Shown: positions 8,514 through 18,161, counted from the first letter of the stretch. The stretch is 64,000 nt of DNA from JAPOUP01 sp965203255 (GCA_965203255.1 OZ241882.1:3596001-3660000); one strand, 5' to 3'. Numbers and translations: made by a program. The notes: a model not told the origin generated them from the sequence alone.

Positions 8514-8759
8514 ATGACGGTTGAAGGCATCAGGCTTCGCGGCGGCACGGGTACCGATACCCTCGACGGCGGGGACGGCGACGACACCCTGAAGGGCCGC
8601 AAAGGTGACGATACTCTGAACGGCGGCCGGGGTGCGGACACGCTGAGGGCCGGCAAGGGCAACGACTGGATGAGGGGCGGCCTAGGCTTGGTGCATGTGC
8701 CGATGAACGGGTATGCTCGCTTGAAATGGATGCGGCGTATGCCGCATGGATGGATCTAG
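8514..8759 (+). pseudogene. Fragment of RTX calcium-binding repeat protein
   Basis: The 81-residue frame begins with five RTX nonapeptide-type units, for example GGTGTDTLDGGDGDDTLKG and GGRGADTLRAGKGNDW, up to about 8680, then runs into unrelated sequence with no repeats or secretion signal. RTX proteins are usually long, secreted by type I systems, and fold on calcium. This is a short piece, cut off just after the repeats. AGGGGAGAATGAACAATG gives a plausible ribosome site, so the fragment could still be translated. It lies directly downstream of the poly-C frame, and the overlap ATGA suggests the two were once coupled. Confidence 0.6.
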
Positions 8760-8907
8760 TGTATGCGGAGTGCATCCGACCCGGCTGACGGCCCGCGCTT
8801 CGGATGCAGGTCTCGCTCCTGTGTTCAGGACAGGTCCGACGGTGTGTACACGATGTGGAAGAATCGTCTCGAATGACCCGTCTCATCCCGTATGATGGAA
8901 GAATGAG

Positions 8908-9686
8908 ATGATCGGCAACGGATCAGCGGAAAACCGGAGCGCGCAGCCTTATCTGCCGCAGCTCTGTCCCGTTGCCGAAGCACTCGCGCAATTGTCGCGG
9001 GCCGGACCCGAATCCCGTGGCGCCGTCTTCACGCGGCGTGAGGTCGTGGAGTTCATTCTTGACCTTGTCGGCTACACCATCGATCGCCCGCTCTGGCGCC
9101 ATTCCCTTCTTGAACCGTCCTGCGGCGACGGCGATTTCGTTCTTCCCGTGGTCGAGCGGCTGCTTGCATCGTGGGGGCAGCAAGGGCGTCCGGTCCCGGT
9201 GAGCCATTTGACAGGATGCGTTCGTGCCATCGAACTTCACCAAGTCACCTGCGAAGAGACCCGTTCCAGAGTGTCCCAGGCACTTCTTTCGGCCGGGATC
9301 AGCGAGGCCGATGCGGCGGCCTTGTCGGACTGCTGGGTGGTGCACGGCGATTTCCTTCTGACCGACCTTCCATCCCGATACGAGTTTGTCGTCGGCAATC
9401 CTCCCTATGTACGCCAGGAACGGCTTCCCGACGCGCTCGTCTCCGAGTACCGCGCCCGCTACGACACGGTCTTTGACCGGGCCGACCTCTACGTTCCGTT
9501 CATCGAGCGATCGGCGCAGCTGCTTTCTTCCAAGGGAAAACTCGGCATCATCTGTGCCGATCGCTGGATGAAGAACCGATATGGAGGGCCGCTTCGCCGT
9601 CTCCTGTCCGAACAATTCCAGCTGCATGTCTATGTGGACATGGTGGACACACCGGCCTTCCATTCGGATGTGATCGCCTATCCTGC
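8908..9686 (+). pseudogene. Type II N6-adenine methyltransferase (PaeR7I/XhoI type), 5' part
   Basis: Encodes the first 259 codons of a gamma-class adenine methyltransferase. It has LLEPSCGDGDFVLP (SAM-binding motif I) and the catalytic motif IV in EFVVGNPPYVRQERLP. The frame is cut inside ...VIAYPA by an insertion sequence. The 3' part resumes at 11426, and joining 9686 to 11426 restores the frame exactly, giving about 582 residues. The next gene is a PaeR7I-like endonuclease, so the methyltransferase would protect CTCGAG sites (from family knowledge). With the insertion, the target-recognition half is separated and activity should be lost. Confidence 0.85.
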
Positions 9687-11414
9687 AGAAATTCCCGCCA
9701 GTGAAATTCCGGTCCGGTTTCCGGCTTGGCGCGGGCGTCGGCGTCGGATTCAGGCGGAATCCGGGCGTGCGGGGACCTCCGGCGGCGTTCCGGCGGGAAA
9801 AAGGGATGTGTCGCGGGTCTGCCCTGGGGCGGTTCGGTCGGGCGTTCAGGCGCGCCCGGGCGCCCCGCCCCGCGGCGGCGACCGTCCGGACGGTCCGGCG
9901 ACGGCCAGGGCCACCGCCGCGTGCCCGTGGGTCAGGGCGGGGTGGAGGGTCCGCCAGTCGGGGATCGGGAAGCCGGGAAAGCATTACCGGGTTCTCTCCC
10001 GGAGGTACTTCAGCCGCCCCCTCGCCCCGGCGCGGCGGCGAACACCCTGCAGGAGGCGGCCCCGGTCCGGGCGGTGAGGAAGGCGAGCGTCATCGTCATG
10101 GCGGGCACGGTGGTCAGGTGCCGCTTTCCGTGCCCGAAGCTGTGCCCGGAGCGGTAGCCCTGGTTCTTCAGCGTGTTGAAGGTCCCGTTCCCGGTGCGCC
10201 AGCGGGAGCGGGCGGCGCGCATGACCGGCATGAGGCTGTCGCCGTCCACGGGAAGGTCGGTGACCCAGGGGAACCTCTTCCGTTTCTCCTCCACGCGGTG
10301 GGTCGGGTCGTCCGGGCCGCGGTGGTGCTTCGCGATGCATTTCCTTTTGATGACCGTCTCCCGGCATTCGATGACGCTGGCCCTGATGTCGGGATGGGAG
10401 GCGTTGACTGGCGCGCCGTTCAGGTAGCGCAGTTCGTGCAGGGTGCCGTCGGCGTCGGTGAACCGGGCCGCGCGGGTGTCGGGGCTGGCGGCGGGGCTGG
10501 CGAACAGCAGCGCGTGGTCGCCGGGTTTCGCGCCGAGGATGAAGCGGAGGCCGTGCCGCCGCAGGCGGGCGATGTGGGGTCCGTTGGACGCGAGGCCGTC
10601 CTGCAGGACGATGGCCTTCAGATGCGGATGCTCCCGCCGGAGGTCGTCGATGAACCGCGCCGCGGCGTTGCGCTCGCAGCCGTTCCTCCTGTCCCCGTCG
10701 GTCCTGGCGATCGGCTCCGGGGCCAGCGGCAGCACCTCCCGGCGGTCGGGATGGCAGACCACGGCGGCGAGCATGCTGTGGGAATGGCCCTTCGACCCGT
10801 CACTGTGGTTGGCGACGCGGCAGTGGTCGCAGTGGACGGACCTTGAGCTGAAGTAGCCGGTGCCGTCGACCGGGATCAGGTAGTGGCCGTCGAAAACCGG
10901 CTGGTCCTCCAGCACCCTGCCGCGCTGCAGCCTCGCGAACAGGGTCCCGACGCCGGTGGCGGCTGCCTGGGGCCGGCCGTGTCGAGGCGTCTGCGCATGG
11001 CGGAGTCGCAGGGCGCCGCCGCGATCCCGAACAGCGTCCGGAGGTTGCCGCGGACGATGGCGTCACCGCGGCTGTCCCTGCCGGACTGCAGGAGCGACGG
11101 ATACTTCAGCGGGAACATCGCGAACGCCGACATGAGGTGGTCCGCGAGGCTGAACCGGCGCCCGTCCACCGGACCGTCGACCGCGCCGAAACATTCCGCC
11201 AGCGCCCCGACCGGCCCGGGCCTGCCGAGGTCCTTCCGAAACCGCATCGTCCCAACTCCCGTCAGTGAGGTCATCAGGGATGCGGTAAGGGCCCCAGCCT
11301 ATGATGTCCAGAGGATTCCGGGCGGTTTCCGTCCGCCTGACAGGAAAAGTTTACGAAACCCGGATCACGGAACCCCATGGGATACGGGGTCTGGAAGGGC
11401 TGGTGGGAATTGCT
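9687..11414 (-). mobile_element. 1.73-kb insertion sequence in the methyltransferase gene
   Basis: Ends were fixed from the interrupted gene. An 11-bp direct target repeat GCCTATCCTGC lies at 9676-9686 and 11415-11425. The element ends are inverted repeats: AGAAATTCCCGCCAG on the left against AGCAATTCCCACCAG (reverse complement of the right end). It encodes one frameshifted DDE transposase on the minus strand. The family was not settled; IS4 or ISNCY-like by general look of the transposase. Confidence 0.85.
10010..11274 (-). pseudogene. DDE transposase, frameshifted
   Basis: The N-terminal frame (from 11274, MRFRKDLGRPG region) reads to about 10965, where the frame must shift to continue as RVLEDQPVFDGHYLIPVDGTG down to 10010. 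The second piece has IPVDGTGYFSS (first catalytic Asp), VLQDGLASNGPHI and a terminal GNGTFNTLKNQGY (Glu region), the order expected in a DDE transposase. About 420 residues in all if repaired. It belongs to the insertion sequence at 9687-11414. The single frameshift near the LDTAGPRQ stretch probably makes it inactive; programmed frameshifting is possible but no slippery heptamer was obvious. Confidence 0.7.
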
Positions 11415-11425
11415 GCCTATCCTGC

Positions 11426-12395
11426 CATATTCGTTGTCGGGCGCGAGAAAACCGGCAGAACGCGCGTGGCGCAGCGTCCTGAAATCAACAGCCGCTCCCT
11501 GACCGAACTCGCCCGCAAGATCCTCGACCGGGAGGCATCGGACCCTGCCGGCCCGCTGAGCGAGGTTTCCAGCGTCGCCCGCGGCACGCAGCCCTGGAAC
11601 CTGAACCCGTCGGAAGAGCTGACGCTGGTCTGGAGGCTGGAGCAGGACTTCCTGCCCCTGGAGGATGCGGGTTGCAAGGTCGGCATCGGTGTCGCGACCG
11701 GCGCAGACAAGGCATTCATCGTACCCTACGATGACATCGATGTCGAGGATGATCGAAAATTGCCGCTGGTGACGACGCGGGACATTCGGTCCGGCGATGT
11801 TCGGTGGAGGGGTCTGGGCGTGGTCAATCCGTTCGCAGACACCGGTGGCCTGGTCCCCCTGTCCGAATATCCGCGTCTTGACCGGTATTTCCATGAGCGC
11901 CGCGCCGAGCTGATGGCGCGGCACGTCGCCAGAAAGGTGCCGTCCAACTGGTACCGCACCATCGACCGCATCCATTCCTTCCTCGCATCCACGCCGAAGC
12001 TGCTGATCCCGGATATCAAGGGAGAAGCTCATATCGTTCATGAGCATGGTCGGCTCTATCCACACCACAACCTCTATTATGTGACCTCCCGTGAATGGGA
12101 ACTGGAGGCTCTGCGGGCCATCTTCCTTTCGGGAATTGCCCGGCTGTTCGTATCAGCCTACTCCACCCGGATGCGCGGCGGATATCTTCGTTTTCAGGCC
12201 CAGTACCTGCGCCGCATTCGTGTGCCGTGCCGGTCGAGTGTCCCGGACCGCACGCTGGATCTTCTTGCCGAGGCTGCCGCAAGCGGGGATGCGGATGCAT
12301 GTCATGTCGCGGTTGCCGAACTGTATCAATTGACCCCGGGGGAACGTGCCCTGATTGCTCCGGTGAACCATAGACAGCCTCCCGCCCATGCTTGA
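11426..12395 (+). pseudogene. Type II N6-adenine methyltransferase, 3' part
   Basis: Continues the methyltransferase from the second target duplication: IFVVGREKTGRTRVAQRPEI onward for 322 codons, ending ...HRQPPAHA. This half contains the target-recognition region, with TRDIRSGDVRWRGLG and LIPDIKGEAHIV typical of Eco57I-type enzymes. An ATG-led frame from 11301 inside the insertion sequence runs into it and could produce an N-terminally altered, inactive protein. Its last codons overlap the start of the endonuclease gene by 8 bp, as in PaeR7I-type operons. Confidence 0.82.
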
Positions 12396-13137
12396 TCTCG
12401 CCAATCTGGAAGACCACGCACGCAATGCAGTGAAGACATTCTGGTTGAGTCGAATCGTGGCCCGGGATCGGCAGGTGTCATCCGGACGCGTGGATCAAGG
12501 CGAGCGCTCCGGCGTGACAGCCGGCAAGAATATGGACGGCTTCATTCGTCTTGCTCTCGACTTCATCAGGAGGAACGGACTAGTTGATGCCGACATCCAC
12601 CTTTGCAGATCAGTGGTAACCCTTCCGGGCTACTTTCGTCCGACCAAGCTGTGGGATGTCGTCGTCGTCAACCGGGGCCGATTGGTTGCCGCGCTGGAGT
12701 TCAAGAGCCAGGTCGGACCGTCGTTCGGGAACAACTTCAACAACCGTGCGGAGGAAGCAATCGGTTCCGCGCACGACTTCTGGACGGCCTTCCGGGAGGG
12801 GGCGTTCGGTGCCAGCCCGCGCCCCTTTCTGGGTTGGTTGATGTTGGTCGAGGACACGGAGGCGTCACGGAAACCGGTTCGTGATGCCTCTCCGCATTTT
12901 CCGATATCCAGGGAGTTTGAACGCGCATCGTATGCCAAGCGCTACGACATTCTCTGTCAGAGGTTGGTTCAGGAAAGCCTCTATTCGGCGGCAAGCATGC
13001 TCATGTCTCCCCGTTCGTCGGTGGACGACGGCAGCTTTTCTGAAATGAGCGAACTGACCGGTGAGCCTCTTGCAGAATTCCCCGATCAAGCGGTTTTTTT
13101 CGGAAACGGGCGCTTTTTTCTGATCGGGGGCCTGGAT
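12388..13137 (+). pseudogene. PaeR7I/XhoI-like type II restriction endonuclease, C-terminus lost
   Basis: Starts ATG 12388. The central region GKNMDGFIRLALDF, TLPGYFRPTKLWDVVVV, LVAALEFKSQVGPSFGNNFN and NRAEEAIGSAHDFWTAFREG is closely reminiscent of PaeR7I/XhoI. The Asp of KLWD and the EFK motif form the PD-(D/E)xK site. Family members cut C^TCGAG. About 240 residues are readable before the frame meets the boundary of the next insertion sequence near 13130, where homology can no longer be followed. PaeR7I itself is about 246 residues, so only a short tail may be missing; loss of function is probable but not certain. Confidence 0.82.
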
Positions 13138-13201
13138 ATGGAGCCGTCCCTCTGGTATGGAACGGGTGTTACAACCACAACATACGGAGAGACGGCTCCA
13201 T
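13138..13201 (+). promoter_or_regulatory. Inverted repeat covering the transposase start codon
   Basis: ATGGAGCCGTC (13138-13148) and GACGGCTCCAT (13191-13201) are perfect 11-bp inverted arms 42 bp apart; the second arm includes the first two bases of the transposase ATG (13200). In an RNA reading in from outside, the start would be paired, while a transcript starting inside the loop would be free. Confidence 0.5.
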
Positions 13202-14345
13202 GTCCCTGCGATCATCCATATCAGATGCCTGGCGGCGCTTTCAAGGGGAACTTTTCCCGGCCCTCGCCGGGGAGGTCGGCCCGCTGGGCGTGAGGCACGC
13301 CAAATCCGTCGCCGTCATGGACCTGGTGGAGGGCGGGAGGCATGTGCACTACAGCCACCGGGGCGTCGGCAACCAGCCCGCGAACCGCAGGGCGCTGGCG
13401 CGGGCCTTCGTCGCCAAGGCGGTGTGGGACATGCCGACCACGACGGTGCCGGTCGACCGGCTGCTGTACGACCCGACGCTGCGGCGTCCGGTCGGCTGGT
13501 CCCGCGTGTCGGAGGTTCCCAGCGAATCGACGTTCTCCCGCGCCCTCCCCTGGTTCGCGGAGACCCGGCTGCCGGAGCGGATGCACGAGGCGCTGGTCCG
13601 CTCCGCGTATTCCGGCTCGGTCGTCGGGCACATATCGCGGGACTCCACGGCGATCGTCGGGCGGGAGAGGCCGGCGCCGAAGCCGAAGCCGCAGGAGCAG
13701 CGGCCTAAGCGCAGGCTCGGACGCCCGAAAAAGGGGGAGGGGAGGCCGAAGGCGCCGACCCGGCTGGAGCGGCAGCCGCGGGGCGGGATGACGGCGGCGG
13801 AGATGGCCGCCGGGCTGCCGAAAGCCTGCGACACCGGGACGAAACGCAACGCGAAGGGATACAGGGAAAGCTGTAGGGGGTACAAACCGCATATCGACGC
13901 CGCCGATGGTGACGTCCCCATCGGCCGCATCCTGACCTCGGCGTCGCTGCACGACAGCCAGGCCGCGATCCCGCTGTCGAAGATGACGGCGCTGCGGGTG
14001 CACCACTGTTACGAGCTGATGGACGCGGCCTACGACTCGCGGGAGATCGGGTTCCACGCCCACCTGACGGGGCGCGTGGCGATCACCGACACCAACCCCC
14101 GGCGCGACGCGGCGCTGAAGGAGCGCCTCAGGAAAGAGGCTCTGGCGCAGAGGAAAGCGGGCCACATCCGCCACGACCGCGTCCGCTACCGGCAGCGCTC
14201 CAGCGTGGAACGCGTGAACTCCGCCCTGAAGGACTCCCACCGCGCCCGGCATGTCCGTGTCCGTGGGCATGCCAAGGTGGCCTGCCACCTTTTCCTCCGC
14301 GTGCCGGCGCTGACCGGCGGGCAGCTGATGCGGCTCACCATCTGA
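13200..14345 (+). CDS. IS4/IS5-type DDE transposase
   Basis: An uninterrupted 381-residue basic protein. It reads HISRDSTAIVGRE (first catalytic Asp), then a Pro/Lys/Arg-rich linker, YELMDAAYDSREI (second Asp region) and SSVERVNSALKDSHRARH (Glu region), the arrangement of DDE_Tnp_1 transposases. It appears full length and might be active. It disrupts the end of the PaeR7I-like endonuclease gene. The very high GC at third positions matches the other elements here but not the host-type genes. The start codon sits in the arm of an 11-bp hairpin, which may protect it from read-through expression. Confidence 0.78.
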   Translation: MSLRSSISDAWRRFQGELFPALAGEVGPLGVRHAKSVAVMDLVEGGRHVHYSHRGVGNQPANRRALARAFVAKAVWDMPTTTVPVDRLLYDPTLRRPVGWSRVSEVPSESTFSRALPWFAETRLPERMHEALVRSAYSGSVVGHISRDSTAIVGRERPAPKPKPQEQRPKRRLGRPKKGEGRPKAPTRLERQPRGGMTAAEMAAGLPKACDTGTKRNAKGYRESCRGYKPHIDAADGDVPIGRILTSASLHDSQAAIPLSKMTALRVHHCYELMDAAYDSREIGFHAHLTGRVAITDTNPRRDAALKERLRKEALAQRKAGHIRHDRVRYRQRSSVERVNSALKDSHRARHVRVRGHAKVACHLFLRVPALTGGQLMRLTI

Positions 14346-14549
14346 CACCGCCGGCCCGGGCAGCGCCGGACGCCCCGTACGCCGCCCCGGAGGGGACGGC
14401 GCGGCCAGTCATGCGCGGGCGGTGTCCCCGAAGCCACCAAATGCGACATTCCGCCACACTTCGGCCCATGGGAACGCCCCGGACACCCGCCGGAACCGGT
14501 GACGGGACCCCGGCGGAACCGAAAGGCTGGCCGCGGCCGCCCGAACCGC

Positions 14550-15437
14550 GATAATTGTGCAAGAGGCTCGTTCGAGAATGTCACCAAGGGCGTGCGTGCC
14601 TATCGTGCCAGGCACATGAACGAACTGCGCCGTCCGGCGTTTCTGTTCTCGGGCCTGCTCAAATGCGGTTGCTGTGGCGGTAACTACGGCATCGTCACCC
14701 GCGACCGCTACGGCTGTCTCAATCGCTATCGCCGCGGGACCTGCGACAACGGCCGCACGATCCTTCGGGACAAGATCGAGGCCCGCATTCTGATGGGCCT
14801 CACCGAGAAGCTCGTTTCTGCCGACGCGGTGGCTGAGGCCGTGCGCGCCTACGCCGAGGCGCTCAATCAGCAGAACCGCGAGCGTCGGGCGCAAACGGAA
14901 CTTGATATCAAGGCTTTGGAGAAGATCGAGCGCGGCATCGCCGGCATGATGGCCGCCATTGAGGACGGCATGTATCAACCAGCGATGAAGGCGCGGATGG
15001 ACGAGCTGGAGCGCCAGAAGGCCGATCTTCTTGCGCGAATGAAGGACGTCCCGGCCGAAGTGCCCGACATCCATCCCAACGTAGCCGAAATCTACCGGAG
15101 AAGGGTGCAACACTTGGCGGCCGCGCTCAACGATCCGGAGATGCGCGCTGAGGCCGCGGAGGCGATCCGTTCGGCGGTGGAAGAGGTCGTCTTGACGCCC
15201 GGCGACAAGCGCGGAGACGTGCGCGTCAGCCTACGCGGCGATCTGATGGGTATTCTCGACATCGCAGCCGACAGGAAGGGGCAAAACCGATCCCAAGTTA
15301 TAACAAAAGACGTTGCGTGCCCCCGAAACCACCTCAAGCTCCTGAAAACATTGGTGTTTTCGGGGGGCTTTGTCGTTTCGGGGAGACGACCATATAGCTC
15401 TCCGTCAACACATGGTCAACACGGACGCGCATCGTGA
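14550..15437 (+). pseudogene. Large serine recombinase, C-terminal fragment
   Basis: From SFENVTKGVRAYRARHMN the frame gives the zinc ribbon (LKCGCCGGNYGI...YGCLNRY...CDNG) and the coiled-coil region of a large serine recombinase, ending in LKTLVFSGGFVV and a short variable tail. The catalytic resolvase domain and the first part of the recombinase domain are missing, lost at the junction with the upstream insertion sequence. The tail overlaps the start of the second poly-C repeat. A complete copy would have driven integration or excision of an element; the fragment cannot. Such enzymes often sit at one end of their element, so 7.9-15.8 kb may be its remains. Confidence 0.85.
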
Positions 15438-15784
15438 TCGTGGACATGCCCAGAAGCCGGGGGCATTCGTCTGGGCGGGCCGCGGAGGATCCGGACTGAT
15501 CACGGATGATGAGTAGCAACGGTGGCCAGATACCGATTACTGAGGGCTTCCGAGTTCGCCGCAGCTTGACGGTTCCATGGTCCTTCCGCACGAATACGGC
15601 CGTGTACGCCTCGACCGAATCGGCGGTTTGCAATCGGCTATGATTGAAGGATGGTGGGTATCTAAACTCGTCGTGCGAGCGCAAGGGCAGCTTCTTGCAC
15701 GGCGCGTCGGTGTGCGCCCACGAACCATTGGGAGTGTCGACATGGCAGACAAAGTGGCGTTTACCCCCCCCCCCCCCCCCGCAG
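15294..15784 (+). repeat. Long direct repeat, copy 2, ending in 17-C tract
   Basis: Counterpart of 7859-8370. It begins inside the last codons of the serine recombinase and ends with a run of 17 C (15764-15780) followed by GCAG. The short frame from ATG 15742 reads MADKVAFT, Pro repeats, then AAINNPHLIPD and stops at 15816. After the run, sequence differs completely from copy 1. Confidence 0.8.
15339..15366 (+). terminator. Terminator-like hairpin at recombinase 3' end
   Basis: CTCCTGAAAAC (15339-15349), loop ATTGGT, GTTTTCGGGGG (15356-15366), then a T-containing tail. It overlaps the last recombinase codons and matches the hairpin in repeat copy 1. Confidence 0.45.
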
Positions 15785-16383
15785 CTATCAATAATCCACA
15801 CCTGATTCCTGATTGATTCCATGCGAATCAGTACGCCATGCGGATTCGGATGCGGCGGATACGGTCGGGGACGGTGGAGTGGTTCACGGCGGCGGGCTGA
15901 CGCGGAACGCGCTGGCCAGTGGGCCGGTCGATCCCGGGGACTGGCGCGGTCCCTCCGGTCCCGTGCGGCCCGGCCGGGTGACGGACGCGGAGGACCGGCG
16001 CCGCCGGGAGTCGATGGTCGCGAGGCGCCACCCCGGGGGCTGGCGGCGTCCGCCGGGCGGGCAGGTCCGCTACCGGGTGCGCCCGTAGTGTCACGGGGTC
16101 CCCGGCGGGATCGGCCTCGTATGTTCAGAGAATCAGAAATGAAAGGAGGAGGTGGCTGTGGAAAAATCTGGCGCGATTTCCTGTGGAAAACATGCCTGTT
16201 GCCTTCCGCCGTCCCTCCGGTTCATTCCTGTGGCGGGACCGCCGCCGTCGGACCACTACCGGCGGCGGCGGTGCGGGGCCCTGCCCCGCAGGACGGGTTG
16301 GACCGATACGGCCTTGGATCGCGACAGCGGATCCGTCCGGCAGCGTGGTCGGCCCGCCCTCCCGTCCGTCTCCCGGGTCCTCT
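15785..16383. other. 600 bp without a recognisable gene
   Basis: Very GC-rich sequence between the second poly-C repeat and the first IS110 element. It contains short frames lacking family signatures, and a GC hairpin near 16240-16275 (ACCGCCGCC against GGCGGCGGT). Probably mobile-element debris. Confidence 0.4.
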
Positions 16384-16437
16384 TCTTATGAGACCTTAAA
16401 AGTCAAGCGCCCTTCTTCATGAATCCTCTTCATGGCC

Positions 16438-18033
16438 TCACATCGGCGTCTCTCCTTCCGTCGGGGGGCGGCTGCCGTGCCTCCGGGGACTGTCCAGACA
16501 GAACGTCGCGGTTCCATGACGCGCCCACCGACGCGTCCATCCTCCTGTCCGGTTCGGTTGGCCGATGCCGGCCCCGTGACCACGATGCCCGATTCGGGCC
16601 GATGCGACGTTCCGGGGGGCGGGACCCATCCGAGGGACGGTGCCGCGTCGTGCGGCGAACCATGGACCCGGTCGGTCACACGCCCTGCCCGGTTTCCCCG
16701 GAAGACCCCGTCGGGCCGCCCGGGTGTTCGGTTTTCGGCTGTCCTTCCGCGCCCATGCCTTCGACAGGACGGCGCCCTCGGGTACCAGGCCGGTGGTGGC
16801 GAACCGCAACGGCGCGACCGGCAGCTTACGGGCCAGCGCCACGATCCCCCGCCTGCGCGAACGTCCGTCGCGGGCGCTCACGTAATTCCTGAACCACGCG
16901 GCGAGCGCGCTTTCCGGCTGGTGCCCCGTCCAGCGCCAGGCCATCTGCACCAGATGCTTTCGCAGCATCGCGTTGCCCGCCTTGCCGAGCCCCTGGTCGT
17001 GACCGCCGCCACCGCTCGCGAACGGGACCGGCGCCAGCCCCGCGAGGCTGGCCAGCTCGCGGCGGTTGCGCAGCTCCCTGCAGGAGAGCTCGCCGCCCAG
17101 CATCAGCGCGTCATTCGGGCCGATCCCGCGCAGCCGGCCCGGCGCCGCCGCATGGTGGGCGTTCGCTGGGGCAGGTGCGGCCACGGGCCGCGGGCCGTCG
17201 GGCTCCGGGACCGGACAATGCCCACCCCCGCAGGTTCCGGTGGAATGCCCGTCAGCCTCCGTCCCGTCCCCGTCGGCCTCCGCGTGAAGGCTGTCCAGGG
17301 CCTTCCCGGCCGCATCCAGCATCTCCACCTTCCTCGCCTCGACCACCTTAATCTCCGCGGGCGCCAGCTCCAGCCGGGCGGGGATGCCCCCGGTCCCGGC
17401 CAGCAGCTCCGGCGGCAGCGGTCCCCCATAGCCGGTCTCCATCCCGCCGAGCCGCTCACGGAACCCCGGCCTCGCCGGATTGCCGGCCAGCAGTCCGTGC
17501 AGCCTCAGAAGCCCGTCGACGGCGTTCGCGAGGCGGCGGCGTTCCCTCAACAGACGCTCCCGCCGTGGCGGCAGCCGCTTCCTGTCCTCCTCCGCGACGC
17601 TCGGGACCCGCACCGGCGACATCGCGTCCCGGTCGCCGCCGTCCCAGGCCCGCAGCGCACGGACCATCCGGCGGGCGTCGATCCGGTCCGTCCTCACCTT
17701 CCTCTTTCTCCGCACCACCTCCAGGCTCGCCGGATGGCGGACCACCACCTCGAGGTCCTCGCCCTCCAGCCGACGGGCCAGCCAGAAGCCCTGGTGGCCG
17801 GCCCCGTACACCAGCATCACCCGGACCTCGCCGCCGGACGCCGCGGCCCGCCCGCGCGCCCGCCCGAGCCTCCCCAGCAGGCCGTCCACGTCCTGCGGGG
17901 CCAGTCTGTGCAGACCTGCCTTCGACGTGTCGGACGGATCCACCACCGCCAGTATCCAGCTCGTGCCGCTCACTTCCAACGCCGCGTAAACAGTGGTAAC
18001 GTCGCCCTCGAAGGGGGTTCTGGAACCATTCAT
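16438..18033 (-). CDS. IS110-family transposase, probably inactive
   Basis: A 531-residue frame starting MNGSRTPFEGDVTTVYAALE. It has the IS110 N-terminal RuvC-like region (VRTDRIDARRMVRAL) and the Tnp_20 region (GRLRGIGPNDALML, ELASLAGLAPVPFASG). Two oddities: the conserved Glu expected in the VYEAG motif is Gly (VYGAG; the second copy keeps GAG where this has GGG), and the usual stop codon appears changed from TGA to TGG, so the frame reads about 100 residues into the right end. Both are A-to-G changes. The extra C-terminus is Arg/Pro-rich and has no domain. Transposition activity is unlikely. Confidence 0.8.
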   Translation of the reverse strand: MNGSRTPFEGDVTTVYAALEVSGTSWILAVVDPSDTSKAGLHRLAPQDVDGLLGRLGRARGRAAASGGEVRVMLVYGAGHQGFWLARRLEGEDLEVVVRHPASLEVVRRKRKVRTDRIDARRMVRALRAWDGGDRDAMSPVRVPSVAEEDRKRLPPRRERLLRERRRLANAVDGLLRLHGLLAGNPARPGFRERLGGMETGYGGPLPPELLAGTGGIPARLELAPAEIKVVEARKVEMLDAAGKALDSLHAEADGDGTEADGHSTGTCGGGHCPVPEPDGPRPVAAPAPANAHHAAAPGRLRGIGPNDALMLGGELSCRELRNRRELASLAGLAPVPFASGGGGHDQGLGKAGNAMLRKHLVQMAWRWTGHQPESALAAWFRNYVSARDGRSRRRGIVALARKLPVAPLRFATTGLVPEGAVLSKAWARKDSRKPNTRAARRGLPGKPGRACDRPGPWFAARRGTVPRMGPAPRNVASARIGHRGHGAGIGQPNRTGGWTRRWARHGTATFCLDSPRRHGSRPPTEGETPM

Positions 18034-18161
18034 CTTTCTCTCCTTTCACCGGGCGGGGGGTTGCCGTCGAACGGCCCCCTGCCACAACATATTGCACCAT
18101 CGTCATTCCCTTGCACCGAATCACCGGCGAAGGCAAACGCCGGCGCGTCCCATGGCATCTG
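18034..18161 (-). ncRNA. Candidate IS110 bridge-RNA region (left end, copy 1)
   Basis: This noncoding stretch upstream of the transposase is strongly conserved in the second copy (41193-41320) and partly at 23430-23540. It holds the hairpin CCGGCG-AAGGCAAA-CGCCGG (18124-18143). IS110 elements are known to encode a bridge RNA in a noncoding end, usually upstream of the transposase. No RNA structure model was tested. Confidence 0.4.

Larger units (their letters stand above)
13130..14550 (+). mobile_element. Insertion sequence with intact DDE transposase (ends approximate)
   Basis: Lies between the restriction gene and the recombinase fragment. Left end inferred from where the endonuclease frame loses sense (about 13130), right end from where recombinase sequence begins (about 14550). 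I did not find convincing terminal inverted repeats or a target duplication, so the 14346-14550 part may include other debris. Confidence 0.55.
16384..18161 (-). mobile_element. IS110-family element, copy 1
   Basis: Ends were set by comparison with the second copy at 39515-41320: both begin at TCTTATG and end at ATGGCATCTG, beyond which the sequences differ. The element contains one transposase on the minus strand and a conserved ~125-bp noncoding left end upstream of it. IS110 elements usually lack inverted repeats, as here. Confidence 0.8.

Noticed and set aside
13221..14348. 375-codon minus-strand frame
   Set aside because: It is antisense to the intact DDE transposase and has no family features; it mirrors codon bias.
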